In this document: piece by piece, positions 31,656 to 42,134 of the stretch | How the letters are laid out: each line of letters opens with the position of its first letter | Numbering within the stretch: position 1 is the stretch's first letter | DNA from: Charina bottae | Taxonomy: Eukaryota; Chordata; Lepidosauria; Squamata; Charinaidae | Direction: 5' to 3' | Length of the DNA stretch: 64,000 bases | Assembly: GCA_023362775.1 (NCBI GenBank) | Contig: JALMGJ010000004.1 | Coordinates: 83,783,798-83,847,797 of the forward strand | Translations under genes and position numbers: made by a program | The notes under the pieces: generated by a model | Seen by the model: the letters and a program-made list of their open reading frames with translations, nothing else | The model's database searches: none | What the model was told of the DNA's origin: nothing

Positions 31656-32625
31656 TGTCCTGTCCTGACTAAGACCCGAAGCAGGAAGGCATGGAATAAG
31701 TCTTTTATTTACAATTAAAACACATACTAAATATATCTAGAGGAAACAAAGGTGACACGAGGTGCTCACAGAGTTTGGGTGGCCTGCGGTGATCCGTTCC
31801 TGCTCGGCACGGCTGCGAGGTAAGGTGCCGGCGCAATGCTTGGTGCTGTGGTGAGGCAAGGCTCCAGCACAAGGCTTGGTGTGGTGGTGAGGAAAGGCTC
31901 CAGCGTAAGGCTTGGCATGGCTGCGAGGGAAGGCTTCGGTACGAGGCTTCACATGGTGGCAGGGCGTGACTCCGGCACATGGCTAGGTGCAGCAACTGCA
32001 CGGCAAGGTTCCGGCTCAAGGCTTGGCATGAAGGCAATGCAAGACTCTGGCTTGAGGCTGGACATGGAGGATGGGCAAGATTCCAGTGTGGAACGGGGTG
32101 TGGCGGCAAGGCTAGGTTCTGGCACGAAGCGGGGCTGTGCTGCGGGGCAGGGTTCCAGTGCAGTGCATGGCGGGGCTACAAGGCAAGACTCCAGCACGAA
32201 GCGTGGCTGGATGGCAAGGCAAGTTTCTGGCAAGCAGCTTGGCTGGCCTGCAAGGCAAGGTTCTGGTGTGGAAGCAAGGCGAGGTCCGAGTGGGGATTCT
32301 GGCACTGCGACGGGATCACGATTCACTCCAGGATGCAGTACAAAACATGAACAGTTGTCTCCGGCAATGGGCACACGCTGCGCTCTCCTTTTAGCCTTTT
32401 GATATTCGCACCATTTGTGAGTGGGAACTAATCACGCCTCGCGTTGCTCTGCCCGCCTTCCCCACCTCCATTCTCATGTGCTAATAGGTGACCGAGTCTC
32501 CTTCTAGGCTGCCTCCAATCAGCTGTTCTGGATGTAATTCAAATTTCATGCCAACTCCATTCTTTACTGCTTCTATTGTTATCGGCCCCTCTATTTCCAG
32601 ATCGGACTCGGCCTCCATCAGGACA
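31656..32625 (-). mobile_element. Solo LTR 2 with perfect 5-bp target duplication and 36-bp minisatellite
   Basis: The plus strand begins TGTCCTG (31656) and ends CAGGACA (32625), exact inverted 7-mers with the TG...CA rule. GTAGT flanks both ends (31651-31655, 32626-32630). In the minus reading AATAAA lies about 50 bp from the 3' end (AATTGTAAATAAAAGAC), marking the polyadenylation site and orientation. No coding region is attached. The 5' end in minus reading (TGTCCTGATGGAGGCCGAGT) resembles that of solo LTR 1. The interior holds a ~36-bp minisatellite. Confidence 0.92.
31800..32300. repeat. 36-bp minisatellite inside solo LTR 2, about 13-14 copies
   Basis: The phrase AAGGCTCCAGC with AAGGCTTGG recurs every 36 bp (for example GCTCC at 31861 and GCTC at 31897, then diverged copies near 31933 and 31968) and continues more loosely to about 32300. 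Since 36 is a multiple of three, several frames stay open on both strands, up to 188 codons. They are a by-product of the repeat. Confidence 0.85.
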
Positions 32626-32630
32626 GTAGT

Positions 32631-32925
32631 CTGATCACAATTTTGTGTCACTCTGAATTATGATTGTACAATAGAATCAGTAAAGTCTATATTCACAAGT
32701 TTTATGTTATTGTCTTTTGTATAATACTTTTTTGTGCTACAATTTGATATCATTCAGCATATCATTGGATTTTATATATTTATATCTAATTTATTTTAGA
32801 GTTGTTATATTGTATTTTATATGTTTTTAATTACTAACTTTGTTGTAAACCACCCAGAGTCCCCTTTGTTGGGGGAGATGGGTGGTGATAGAAGTTGGAC
32901 AAATAAAATAAATAAATATCCATGA
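32631..32925 (+). mobile_element. L2-type LINE 3'UTR and tail
   Basis: Ends GTTGTAAACCACCCAGAGTC, then GGGGGAGATGGGTGG and AAATAAAATAAATAAAT. Upstream T-rich sequence from about 32700 matches an L2 3'UTR in composition. No ORF2 codons are seen. Confidence 0.75.
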
Positions 32926-33734
32926 CTAATCGTGCACAAAATATAAGACAAATCTAAGTTAGCAATTGCTCAGGTTGTAGTGCAAGAACAGCACTTTGAT
33001 CTTGCAAGACTACCTGGAAAACAAATAAATGTCCAGGTATCAAAATGATGATGAAGTGCCCCTCAGGATGAATGTATGATGCATTATTTACTGCCACCTT
33101 AGCTAGCTGTAGTAAGGAGACCACTAAAAATTAAGTGTTTTTTCTTTCTTCCCTCAGGTAAGTTTTTAACAGTTTCCCTCTAATGGTTTTTGATTCATAT
33201 GCTCTTGTAAATATTTCATTAGAATATAGTACATTAAAACCATTTCTGCTATCTGTTTTAAAATACCATAATGACAAATGCACCATGGAGGAAGAAGGAA
33301 GTTTCCATATGCTTCCTCTTGCCATCTATAATGTATTGTATATTTAGTCATTTAGCTTCATTGTATAGTATTACAATGGAATCCAAAGTTCTATGTTAAA
33401 ATGCCCACATATTCTTGTGCTTTCACAAACTTCAAATAGGCTATGTGTCTAGCATTTTTGCCTTCTTACAAGCTTGGACATCAGTCTTTAAAGATGGCCC
33501 AAACTGGTCTGTTTTTCAGACTGAATAACAATGAAATTTTATTTATCTAAAGGATTACTGCCTGAAGAAATACAAAATAATGATCTCATTGAGATTTAAA
33601 CAAAGTAACATAATATATCAAAGTAGTAAACTATTTTGATTGATAAAAGGGTTTGATTGACAAAGCAGGGATATAACATTTTCCTTCAAATTACAAACAA
33701 CATTTACAATTAAAACATGCTCTAGAAATGCCTA
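32926..33734. other. No recognisable gene
   Basis: Ordinary AT-rich DNA. Frames near 33131-33351 are short and match nothing. Confidence 0.45.
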
Positions 33735-34500
33735 CATTTATTTATTTATTTATTTAATTTATATAAAGTATAATATATTTATTATACATCTTTACAATCA
33801 TAAAATAGTTTAAAATCCCATAACATGAATGGTGCAACCAAAAGCAAAAAAGCTGGATCACAAATTAACTATAGAACTGAATGAAGAGGTGCATCTTTAG
33901 CAGGTATCCAAATTTTACCAATCTGAGATGCAACCATCACTGAAGAAGGATTTCCTCAAGGAGGAAATTCTGTAATGTCTTAGAATGTATAGAGGACTAC
34001 AGAGATGAACTTGAAGAAAATATTCAACAGCCTTTAAGGAAATACCAGCTTAGATCTGAAAGGGAGGAAGGAGTAAAGAAGAAACTTAAGATTGCCCTTC
34101 CTTGATTTCCTTTGGTATAAGCGTGGAGAAAGGCAATCTCTACCAGGCTTTCAAGATTCAGTTATCATACCCTGAATCAATAAAGTTTCAATAGTCTTTG
34201 TGAATATTTTTCCTGACCTAGCCTAGCCGTTTTTCCCACTAGGATCATAATGATTAGGCAAGTATGTAAGGGAGAAGGTGTTATAGCAGGTCCCAAGTGT
34301 ACATAGGCTTTATATATCATCACAGCAAACATGTTTTGGTAGAAAATAGTAGCTAGTGCAGAACTTTCACAACTAGAATAATAGATTCCTAGTATGTTGC
34401 CCCTTTTAGAAGCTAGTTGGAATATTTGGCACTTCCTGCAGCTTCCAAGATAACATATACTACATAAATATTACCCAGTCATAAAGTTGTAAGATAGACT
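33735..34500 (-). other. Possible old LINE 3' region, minus strand (unclassified)
   Basis: Opens on the plus strand with (TTTA)n at 33737-33756, as a reversed AT-rich LINE tail would. It continues with moderately GC-richer DNA that could be a decayed 3'UTR (AAGAAGGATTTCCTCAAGG, CAGGCTTTCAAGATTC). No protein motif confirms it. Confidence 0.25.
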
Positions 34501-34774
34501 TTTATGTAACTCTTGCTACTCTTTGCCTAGAATGCAGAGTTGGCCAAACTCCAAACCCAATATATAAATGTTTTTTTGGATCCAAAATACTGTACAGTCC
34601 TACTAACTAACTTGTGGTATTCTCTGTATTCCAAGACTGATAGTAGTAAAGACAGTCACAGTTCAGTTTCAGTCTGCTTTGTGATGAATTAGAAGTGGAA
34701 ACACTGGTGATATGAAAGTGCCCAAGTTAATCATAATGGAACTTAGATTATTATGACTAATTAACTAATTGTCA
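34501..34774. other. No recognisable feature
   Basis: Short intergenic gap. Confidence 0.35.
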
Positions 34775-35281
34775 TCGGTACCTAGTCCAGGACTCAAATC
34801 CATATAGGAGAGAAGAGATAACCATAGCTCTGTAGAATTTCACCTTTGTGGAGATATGGACATTGTGTTGATTGAGCACTCTACTACACAGCCACCCCAG
34901 AGCCTGGCTCACCTTGTTGATCCTGGAGTCAATTTCTTTGTCCAAAGATCCATCAAGATGATGCTTCCCAAGTATTTGAAACTGTTTGCATTTGTCAGCT
35001 GGGTGTTGTAAACAGTGATTTTTGGTTCTATGGTATTGATATTTGGCACAGGCTGGTAAAGTACTCAGTCTTGTTCGGGCTGATGGTGAGGCTGAAGAGT
35101 ATAGCAGCATCTGAGAATTTGTTCAGCATCAATGGTAGATCACTACCTTTGTGCACCAGGAGTGCACAGTGATCAGCAAAGAGAGTTTCTTGAATGACTG
35201 TATGGAGGCAGTTTGTCTGTGCGTTCAAGTGGCGAAGGTCAAAGAGAGCGCCATCCAATTGGTACCTAATGTGCACTCCCT

Positions 35282-35777
35282 TTTGTAGTTTTTAATAATT
35301 TGTGAGATCTGAGTTATAGAAATATTAAGAGATAAATGAACTGAAAACTTGCAGTAGAAAAAAATGCTGCTTTTATTTTAAAACGAAGAAAACAGGAACT
35401 TAGCTTGCTTTCTTCAGCCGAAGAAAGCACATGGCTTAATTAACATAGCTAGAGGCAATTGCCTCTCCGCACTCACCAACAACAAACTCTTAACATAAAA
35501 AGGAAGTTTTACATTTTAAAGCCTTTACAATTACAACTTGGCAGTACCTGAGTGGACAATGTGTAACATGTGACCACTCACCCATTACTTATTTGGAATA
35601 GGACCAACAGGTAACTTTCTGATTGGTCAAGCAAACTAGACCCTCAGGCACCAGCAATTAACATTCCTGAGGGGGGAGTTAGCAAGAGCATTTCTGACTC
35701 CTACAGGAAAAAAGTTTTCAGCCTGACTTTTAAAAACTAGCTTTCTATATTCTTTCTGAATCATAAAATATATACAA
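35282..35777 (-). mobile_element. LTR-like insertion (about 496 bp) with 8-bp flanking duplication CACTCCCT
   Basis: CACTCCCT occurs at 35274-35281 and 35778-35785, on both sides of a block that interrupts the RTE-like RT. In the minus reading the block begins TTGTATATATTTTATG and ends AAAAACTACAAA, contains CCAAT-like and TTTTTATG motifs, and has AATAAA about 85 bp before its end. That layout fits a solo LTR. An 8-bp duplication is more typical of hAT, so a non-autonomous hAT is the alternative. Confidence 0.6.
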
Positions 35778-36480
35778 CACTCCCTCCTTCAGAGCTTGGA
35801 CAGCATGTGACAACATGGAAGCAAAGAACAGATTGAACAGGACTGGGATAGCATACCACCCTGCTTCACCCCATTGGAAATAGCAAATGCAGCTGACATA
35901 TCATCAGTGTAAAGGACCTGCCCTATCATTCCATTGTGGAGCAGCTGAATCAACTTCACGAATTTCCTTGGGGATCCATAATGTCCCAGATGATCCAGAT
36001 TGCCTCCCTGTTTACAGTGTCAATACCTTTGACAGGTTAATGAAGACAGAGTAAAGAGTGCAGCAATGTCAATGCTATAATGGCAAAGTTTGGCTGCTAT
36101 GAGTGCTGTTCATCTTTTGGGCCTTGACACCTTGTCTCTACCAAGCTAGGTGTGGACGTTCCAGGCTCTGAAGATGAGTTTTCTTTGATTTCTTTTCCTT
36201 GATACTTGTTGATCGCTAAAGAGATGATCCACAAGCCGCAGTTAGCTAGCCAGATGTTGTGGGGCAGGCAGTGTTTATGGTACCTTTTCTAACTCCCTCC
36301 ATGCCAGGGTGGGCAGTGCTATCCTAAAAAGGGCTGCCTAGTCACCCTAGATGCTGCCAGACATCTCTGCTGCCCCGGATACAGAGATGAATGACCAGTG
36401 GTCCAGAGGCTGCCTATGTGCAGGTTTGTGACTACAACTGCCAGTGGTCATCTCCACCTGTTGCTTCCCCACTTCCCCAT

Positions 36481-37058
36481 TGTCACAGAGCTTAACTAAT
36501 TAAGTTTGGACTGAGACAAATCACACAACGGAATCCTGTGTGTGGTGGAGTTTTAAGTGGAACAGCTGTTGCAGAGAGGAAATTCCAGTCTCTTGGCAGA
36601 AGAGACCTTAATCCAGTGGCACAGACTGATGGAGTTTTGAAGGTTAATAAAAGAACTCCAAGCAGTTAACAACAATCTTGCAGAGTAGAAGCGTGAACCA
36701 GCAGGGACTTGCACTTTAAGATTAATTAGGTTCAGAAATAAATTCAGTCTTCGCACATTAGTTAGATTAAGAAAAAGAGAGATAGCTTACATTTATTCAG
36801 TAGATCTGGATACAAGTAGATTCATGGTAGATCTGCATGCAAGTGAGATGTAATGGATGAGAGCTGCTTTGTGCAGCCCTCCTGCTTGCAGGTGTGCCCA
36901 AGGATTAATGGAGGTTGTTAATCTCCCAAACTCAAGAAGAAGGAAGTGGAAATCAGGTGACCCATGTGACATCCCACAAGAGATGTGTTTACTAGAAAGT
37001 ACCCCTTTATGCTTATGAGACAATGCTGAGTTGACCCCTGATGATTCCAACACAGACA
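36481..37058. mobile_element. LTR-like insertion (578 bp), TGTC...GACA ends
   Basis: Begins TGTCACAGAGC and ends CAACACAGACA, with short inverted TGTC/GACA termini. It is flanked by CCCAT (36476-36480) and ACCAT (37059-37063), four of five bases alike. It interrupts the 5' region of the minus-strand RTE-like element. AATAAA occurs twice on the plus strand (near 36643 and 36736), so the plus orientation is possible but not secure. No coding sequence. Confidence 0.5.
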
Positions 37059-37482
37059 ACCATTATGGCTGGAGACCTCTCCTGCTGCAGTGGATAACCA
37101 CGAAGTCTAAGTGTCTTATTGTGCTCTTAGCACCCCACAACACGTGCTGGGCCTGCCTTCTTGACATTTAAATCATTGATCGGCCTCCTCCACTCAATCT
37201 GGAGAGGGTTGAGACTTTACATGCTAGGATAGACAAATCCCCTACCTCACCGAGGGTCAAAGACACATCAGCTACCCTCATCTGGTTTGGCCCATCTGCT
37301 GAGACAGTTTACAAGGGTGTGATCTCTGCATGTGTTACAGCTACTTGGAGCCACAGGTGGATCTGAGTGCCATGTGGGGAACAAAGGTGAACAAGCAGTC
37401 CTAAAAAGGGCATGGCAGGCCCCTCCACCAGAGGTGCTACCCCTCCCTGGACACCCCATATACCCACAATTAATTTATTGTT

Positions 37483-37568
37483 GTTGTTCAGTCGTTTAGT
37501 CATGTCCGACTCTTCGTGACCTCATGGACCATAGCATGCCAGGCCTTCCTGTCCTCCACTGTCTCCAA
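37483..37568 (-). mobile_element. BovB 3' end, copy E (about 86 bp)
   Basis: Plus strand TTGTTGTTGTTCAGTCGTTT, AGTCATGTCCGACTCTTCGTG and CCTTCCTGTCCTCCACTGTC is the reverse of the BovB 3' end in copies A, C and D. It is extremely 5'-truncated. Confidence 0.9.
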
Positions 37569-37599
37569 TGTAAAAGCATCATTCTGACACCAAGCACTG

Positions 37600-38612
37600 G
37601 AGTATTCCTCTATGCTCATTTTGCTAGTGTGTTTTTTAATCAGTTGCCAATATATGAGAGCTCCTGTCTTTGTGTACCCATAGTTGGCCCATTAGTTTTT
37701 CTGATGAGGGGCTTTGGCAAAGATTCTTGAAAGTCTAGTATAGAATATCTATTGAGTTATGCTTGTCTACTTGCTTGCTGATGGCCTCAAAGAAATCTGA
37801 AAGGTTAATTAGACAAGACCAAGTGTTGTGAAAGCAATGTTGATTAATTTTCAGCAAGGGTCATTCTTCTATGTGTTTGTTTATTTTCTCTTTAATAATA
37901 CTTTTAACCAATTTCCCCAGAACAGATGTTAAACTAACTGCCTATAGATTCCTTTATCAACCTCAATCCCATTTGTAAAATATTGAGGTCACAATAGTTA
38001 TTTTCCATCCCTAAAGAACAGATGTTATTTTAAAAATAAGTTCTATATTTTGTAAAAAATATTGGTAATTTCATATTTACATTTTAAAGAACTCTTGCAT
38101 AGATACCAATTGGACCTGGGGATTTATTTATATTAACTTTAACCAGTTTCACTTATTAGTAATATCTTGTTACCTCTATCTGTATCAATTCATTCAATCA
38201 TTCCCCTGAAAAACATCAGCTTGTACATAGACATTTATCTTACATCCTCAGCAGAAAAGATAGAAACAAAGAATTGACTCCATTTCTCTGCTGTTTCCTA
38301 CCTTCCTTTATTACATTTTTAAAAACCCCATCATTCAATAACTCAAAGCCTTCCTGGTCAGTTCCCATTCTGCAAATATTTGTACAATTTCCTGTTGTTT
38401 ATTTTAATGTCATTTGCCTTGTGTACTTATATTTTTTTATTATTATATTGCAGTTTGTAATGATTGATTGCATTATTTTTCAATGTTTAAATCCCTTTTG
38501 TTTTCATTTGGGAAAGACTTCCAAGTTTTGAAGAAAGCTTTCTTGCCTTTAGCCTCATTACTTACTTTGTTTGCTAAAAAGTCTTCATTTTTTTTCAAAT
38601 ATAAACTATTCT
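37600..38612 (-). mobile_element. Old CR1-like LINE, RT region, minus strand
   Basis: Minus translation with stops gives KSPGPIGIYARVL near 38110-38140 (the CR1 KSPGPDGI box). WKITIVTSIF, then AVSLTSVLGKLVKSIIKEKINKHI near 37880-37960 follow. Further on come a QHxF...SCLINLSDFFEAISKQVDK piece near 37780-37850 and SIDILY near 37740. This order (fingers to first catalytic Asp region) is CR1-type. The copy is ancient. It is split by BovB copy D at 38624, and more CR1-like DNA lies beyond it at 40030-40620. Confidence 0.7.
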
Positions 38613-38623
38613 AGTAATTATTA

Positions 38624-39826
38624 ACTACCAGAAGTGCAAGCTGGATTTCGAAGCGGCAGAGGAACTAGAGATCAGATTGCCAACCTTTGCTGGATCATGA
38701 AAAAAGCAAGAGAGTTCCAGAAAAACATCTACTTCTGCTTCATTGACTATGCTAAAGCCTTTGATTGTGTGGATCACAACAAACTGTGGCAAATTCTTAA
38801 AGAGATGAGAGTACCAGACCACCTTACCTGTCTCCCGAGAAACCTGTATGCGGGTCAAGAAGCAACAGTTAGAAACGGACATGAAACAACCGATTGGTTC
38901 AAAATTGGGAAAGGAGTATGACAAGGCTGTATATTATCACCCTGCTTATTTAACTTATATGCAGAGTACATCATGAGAAATGCTGGGCTGGATGAATCAC
39001 AAGCCAGAGTTAAGATTGCCGGGAGAAATATCAACAACCTCACATAGGCAGATGATACCACCCTAATGGCAGAAAGTGAAGAGGAACTAAAGAGCCTCTT
39101 GATGAGGGTGAAAGAGGAGAGTGCAAAAGCTGGCTTGAAACTCAACATTAAAAAAACTCAGATCATGGCATCTGGTCCCATCACTTCCTGGCAAATAGAA
39201 GGGGAAGAAATGGAAGCAGTGACAGATTTTATTTTCTTGGGCTCCAAGATCACCGCAGACGGTGACTGCAGCCATGAAATTAAAAGACGCTTGTTCCTTG
39301 GGAGGAAAGCTATGGCAAACCTAGACAGCATATTAAAAAGCAGAGACATCACCTTGCCGACAAAGGTCCGTATAGTTAAAGCTATGGTTTTCCCAGTAGT
39401 AATGTATGGCTGTAAGAGTTGGACCATAAGGAAGGCTGAGCGCCGAAGAATTGATGCTTTCGAACTGTGGTGCTGGAGAAGACTCTTGAGAGTCCCTTGG
39501 ACTGCAAGAAGGTCAAATCAGTCAATCCTAAAGGAAATCAGCCCTGACTACTCATTGGAAGGACAGATACTGAAGCTGAAGCTCAAATACTATGGCCACC
39601 TAATGCGAAGAGAGGTCTCACTAGAAGAGACCATGATGCTGGGAAAGACTGAAGGCAAAAGGAGAAGGGGACGGCAGAGGATGAGATGGTTTGAAAGCAT
39701 CACCAATGTAATGAACATGAATTTGAGTAAACTCCGGGAGACAGTGGAGGACAGGAAGGCCTGGCGTGCTATGGTCCATGAGGTCATGAAGAGTCAGACA
39801 TGACTAAACGACTGAAGAACAACAAC
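38624..39826 (+). mobile_element. BovB LINE copy D (1203 bp) with 11-bp target duplication
   Basis: AGTAATTATTA flanks both ends (38613-38623 and 39827-39837), defining an insertion of 1203 bp that is 5'-truncated inside the RT. It reads QAGFRSGRGTRDQIANLCW, CFIDYAKAFDCVDHNKLW, then a TGA in GVRQGC (CGA to TGA), NLTxADDTTLM with a TAG replacing the Tyr codon of YADD, and a long open C-terminal part. It ends GACTAAACGACTGAAGAACAACAAC. The intact duplication indicates relatively recent insertion into the CR1-like element. Confidence 0.96.
39066..39803 (+). pseudogene. BovB RT C-terminal half (245 codons open)
   Basis: Begins MAESEEELKSLLMRVKEESAKAG just after the catalytic box. It continues TSWQIEGEEMEAVTDFIFLGSKITADGDC, KAMVFPVVMYGCKSWTIRKAERRRIDAFELWCWRRLLRVPWTARRSNQSILKEI, and ends with RRGRQRMRWFESITNVMNMNLSKLRETVEDRKAWRAM. 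It is the longest BovB frame here. Stops upstream (38922 and at the YADD) separate it from the polymerase core. Confidence 0.92.
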
Positions 39827-39949
39827 AGTAATTATTATTTTGGTTTTGAATAATTTCCAAGAACTATAGAGGGAATTGGCCCTTTTGACTCACCAATGTT
39901 TCACCAATGTGCTCATTTGTTGGGAGTTTTCTTCTAATTCTAATTCTTC

Positions 39950-40012
39950 TTCTCTCCCGTTTGGGGGAGTTGGGCGGTCATATAAATTTAAATAATAAAT
40001 AAATAATATCAG
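39950..40012 (+). mobile_element. L2-type 3' tail fragment
   Basis: CTCTCCCGTTTGGGGGAGTT, GGGCGGTCATATAAATTTAA and AATAAATAAATAAT repeat the L2 3' end without any coding part. Confidence 0.75.
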
Positions 40013-40029
40013 GGACTGCAACTTTTTCA

Positions 40030-40620
40030 CCTTGGCTCAGACGCTCCTGGCATTTGCTTCAGAGCACCTAAACAGAATCCTATCTTTGGATGTGCTATGA
40101 CATATGCCTTTCTACTCATATCAAAACTTTTTATTGGCTTTTGCCTCAGAAATCTATTTAAAATCTGTCCTGGCACCAGTCTGGATCCTACATCCTGATT
40201 CAACTGCAGCCATATCTTTTTGTATAGTTTTTGCTTGTTCCAAAAAGTATCCCAGTGCTTTACAAATCTAAATCCTTCCTCCTAACACCACTGTCTTATT
40301 CATTCTTTGATACTACTTAGCTCTTTCTATCGTTTTGGCCCTGTGCATGGATCCAGTAGTACTAAGAAAGCCTAAGAAAACCTTGGCCATCTTGTATTTC
40401 AGCATTATATCTGACAATCTTAATTTGATTTCTAACTGCCCATTACTTTTGTTCATGTTGCTAGTGCGAATATGCACCATGACCAATAGCTCCTACCTGG
40501 CACCACCAACCATGGAATACAATGCCTTCATCAATTTCCCAGCAAACTCATGTCTGCTTCCCTGCAATTTATAAAAGGGTATGAATGGGCTATGACCTTC
40601 AGTTGGGGCTCATTCATGCT
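40030..40620 (-). mobile_element. Possible CR1 5' region (ORF1 esterase-like), minus strand
   Basis: The minus translation near 40490-40330 reads LLVMVHIRTSNM, then KYKMAKVFLGFLSTTGSMHRA. CR1-type ORF1 esterases carry VVHIGTND followed by a VFSGVLPV-like strand, so this looks like a decayed version. It would be the 5' continuation of the CR1 at 37600-38612 on the other side of BovB copy D. The family link is inference. Confidence 0.35.
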
Positions 40621-40846
40621 CAGAGAGATGGAGTCCCTAACAAGAGCACCCCTTTTCATACCTCTGACTGGTTTTCCCATCTTTGGCTACAGCCAATGCG
40701 ATCAGTAAAGATAAATTTAAAACCTGAAGTTGTATACAGAATTTAGGGTGTGATTAGAAGTCATCTATAGCTCTTGGGTATGGAGATTTTATTTCTAAGT
40801 GATAAATAGGGGGAGATTAGCAAGTAAGGTCAGAAAGTTATGGGTC
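40621..40846. other. No recognisable feature
   Basis: Intergenic DNA up to the hAT duplication TGCTAAGT at 40847. Confidence 0.35.
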
Positions 40847-40854
40847 TGCTAAGT

Positions 40855-42126
40855 CAGGGATTGGCAACCTGTGGTCCGTGGCCCACTGGTGGTCTGCGGG
40901 CTCTTAGGAAGTGTCACGGTGGCTCAGCGAGTTAAACCGCTGAGCCGTTAGACTGCCGACCATAAGGTTGGCAGTTCGAAACCGCGTGGCGAGGTGAGCT
41001 CTCGTCACTAGCCCCGGCTTCTGTCCACCCAACAGTTTGAAAGTGGAATGCAAGTACATAAATTGGGTACCACTCACGTGGGTCAATTTGCTGGCATCCA
41101 TTCGGAGGGTCGTCCTTGAACCAAGAAGACCTGGCGAATCCCGACAATGGCGGCGGAGGACGATGGATACTGAACAACAACTTCCTGGACGTCAGCAGCC
41201 GGCACGGAGCGAGGCATTCTGGGGCATGTAGTCCAATGCCTGCAGCTGAAGAGTCGGTTCCTTCACCTCCTTCCTATCGTGCGGTAACATTGTGTAATAT
41301 ATATATGATTGTATAATATATGAATTTACATGTATGTAAGCCGCCTAGAGCCCTCCATTAGGGAGGGGATAGGCGGGGTATAAATAAGTTAAAATAAAAA
41401 ATAAATACAAATAAAAGTGGTCCACAGGGTGAGCTGAAGCAGCTGATTGGTGGGGGACCAGAAGGGGAAACACCTCCACCTATCAGCGCGCAACAAAGAA
41501 GGGCGGAGGCGGGCCAAGGAGCACCCCTGCCAATCAGCCTCCTCTCGCGGTGGCAGCGTGCATGCCCAGCTGAGGTGAGGCTTGTTGCTTCCCTGCCGCT
41601 CAGTGCAGCGTTTTTGCTCCCTGTGTTTTTTTCGGCCCCTACCGGGTAGCTCCGGCATGCCTCCGCTTCCCTACCGCACAGCTGATCAGCGCTCTGGTGT
41701 GCCTCCACTTCCTGCCGCACAGCTGATAAGCGCTCCAGTGGGCCTCTGCTTCCCTCCTGCACAGCTGATCGGCATGGAAATTTTCCACCCGGGGAACCCC
41801 CCCACCGTCACTTTTTGCAGTGATCTGAGGCTTTTTTGCCTTGGATCAAAAGTGGGGGGGAGGAAATGTCCATCCCACACCCCGCCAGGGTGCCCCTTCG
41901 AAAGGGCAGGCTTTGAGGACCCCGAAAATGCCCTCGCTGCCAGGAAAAAACTCTGCACGGAGCGGCAGGCCTGCAAACCCCGCCCCTCCATCCAATTGGC
42001 TGCTGCCCGCAAGCCCCGCCCCCCATCCCCCCGATTGGCTGCCACCCACAAACCCCAACCCCAGGTCCTTGGAAAAAAATTTGCGAGGGAAGTGGTCCCT
42101 GGTGCCAAAAAGGTTGCCAACCCCTG
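40855..42126. mobile_element. Non-autonomous hAT transposon with a nested SINE
   Basis: Left terminus CAGGGATTGGCAACCTGTGG and right terminus AAAAAGGTTGCCAACCCCTG are inverted copies. TGCTAAGT (40847-40854) and TGTTAAGT (42127-42134) flank it, an 8-bp duplication with one change. The right part (41860-42090) is GC-rich and has ATTGG/CCGCCCC motifs repeated (41980-42045), like the end of the palindromic hAT at 55518. No transposase is recognisable in the remaining ~800 bp, so it is non-autonomous. A SINE inserted at about 40916-41400. Confidence 0.88.
40916..41400 (+). mobile_element. tRNA-derived SINE with L2-like 3' tail, nested in hAT
   Basis: Head: GGTGGCTCAGCGAGTTAAAC (box A region) and GGCAGTTCGAAAC (box B, near 40969). 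Body: CACTAGCCCCGGCTTCTGTC and TTGGGTACCACTCACG, closely related to the SINE at 5750-6083. The 3' part differs: instead of the BovB-like end it has GTAAGCCGCCTAGAGCCC, GGGGATAGGCGGGGTATAAA and an AAAATAAA tail, as L2 has. It is therefore a chimeric SINE class with another LINE partner. Confidence 0.82.
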
Positions 42127-42134
42127 TGTTAAGT

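Larger units (their letters stand above)
34775..37482 (-). mobile_element. RTE-like LINE, minus strand, split by two LTR-like insertions
   Basis: Minus reading order is as follows. A 5'UTR-like block at 37480-37060 holds GGGTAGCACCTCTGGTGGAGG and CAAACCAGATGAGGGTAGCTG. More 5' sequence lies at 36480-36120. RT codons near 35880 read GVKQGGMLSQ. After an insertion, 35276-35028 reads VHIRYQLDGALFDLRHLNAQT and ETLFADHCALLVH (catalytic FADD changed to FADH), then NKFSDAAILFSLTISPNKTEY. Frame 35110-34772 continues DGSLDKEIDSRINKVSQALGWL and KVKFYRAMVISSLLYGFESWTRYR. These match non-LTR RTs of an RTE/Rex3-like group; the exact clade is uncertain. Multiple stops and the lost Asp show it is inactive. 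Confidence 0.72.

Noticed and set aside
31836..32402. 188-codon plus frame and 134-141-codon minus frames
   Set aside because: They arise from a 36-bp minisatellite whose period is a multiple of three, inside a solo LTR.
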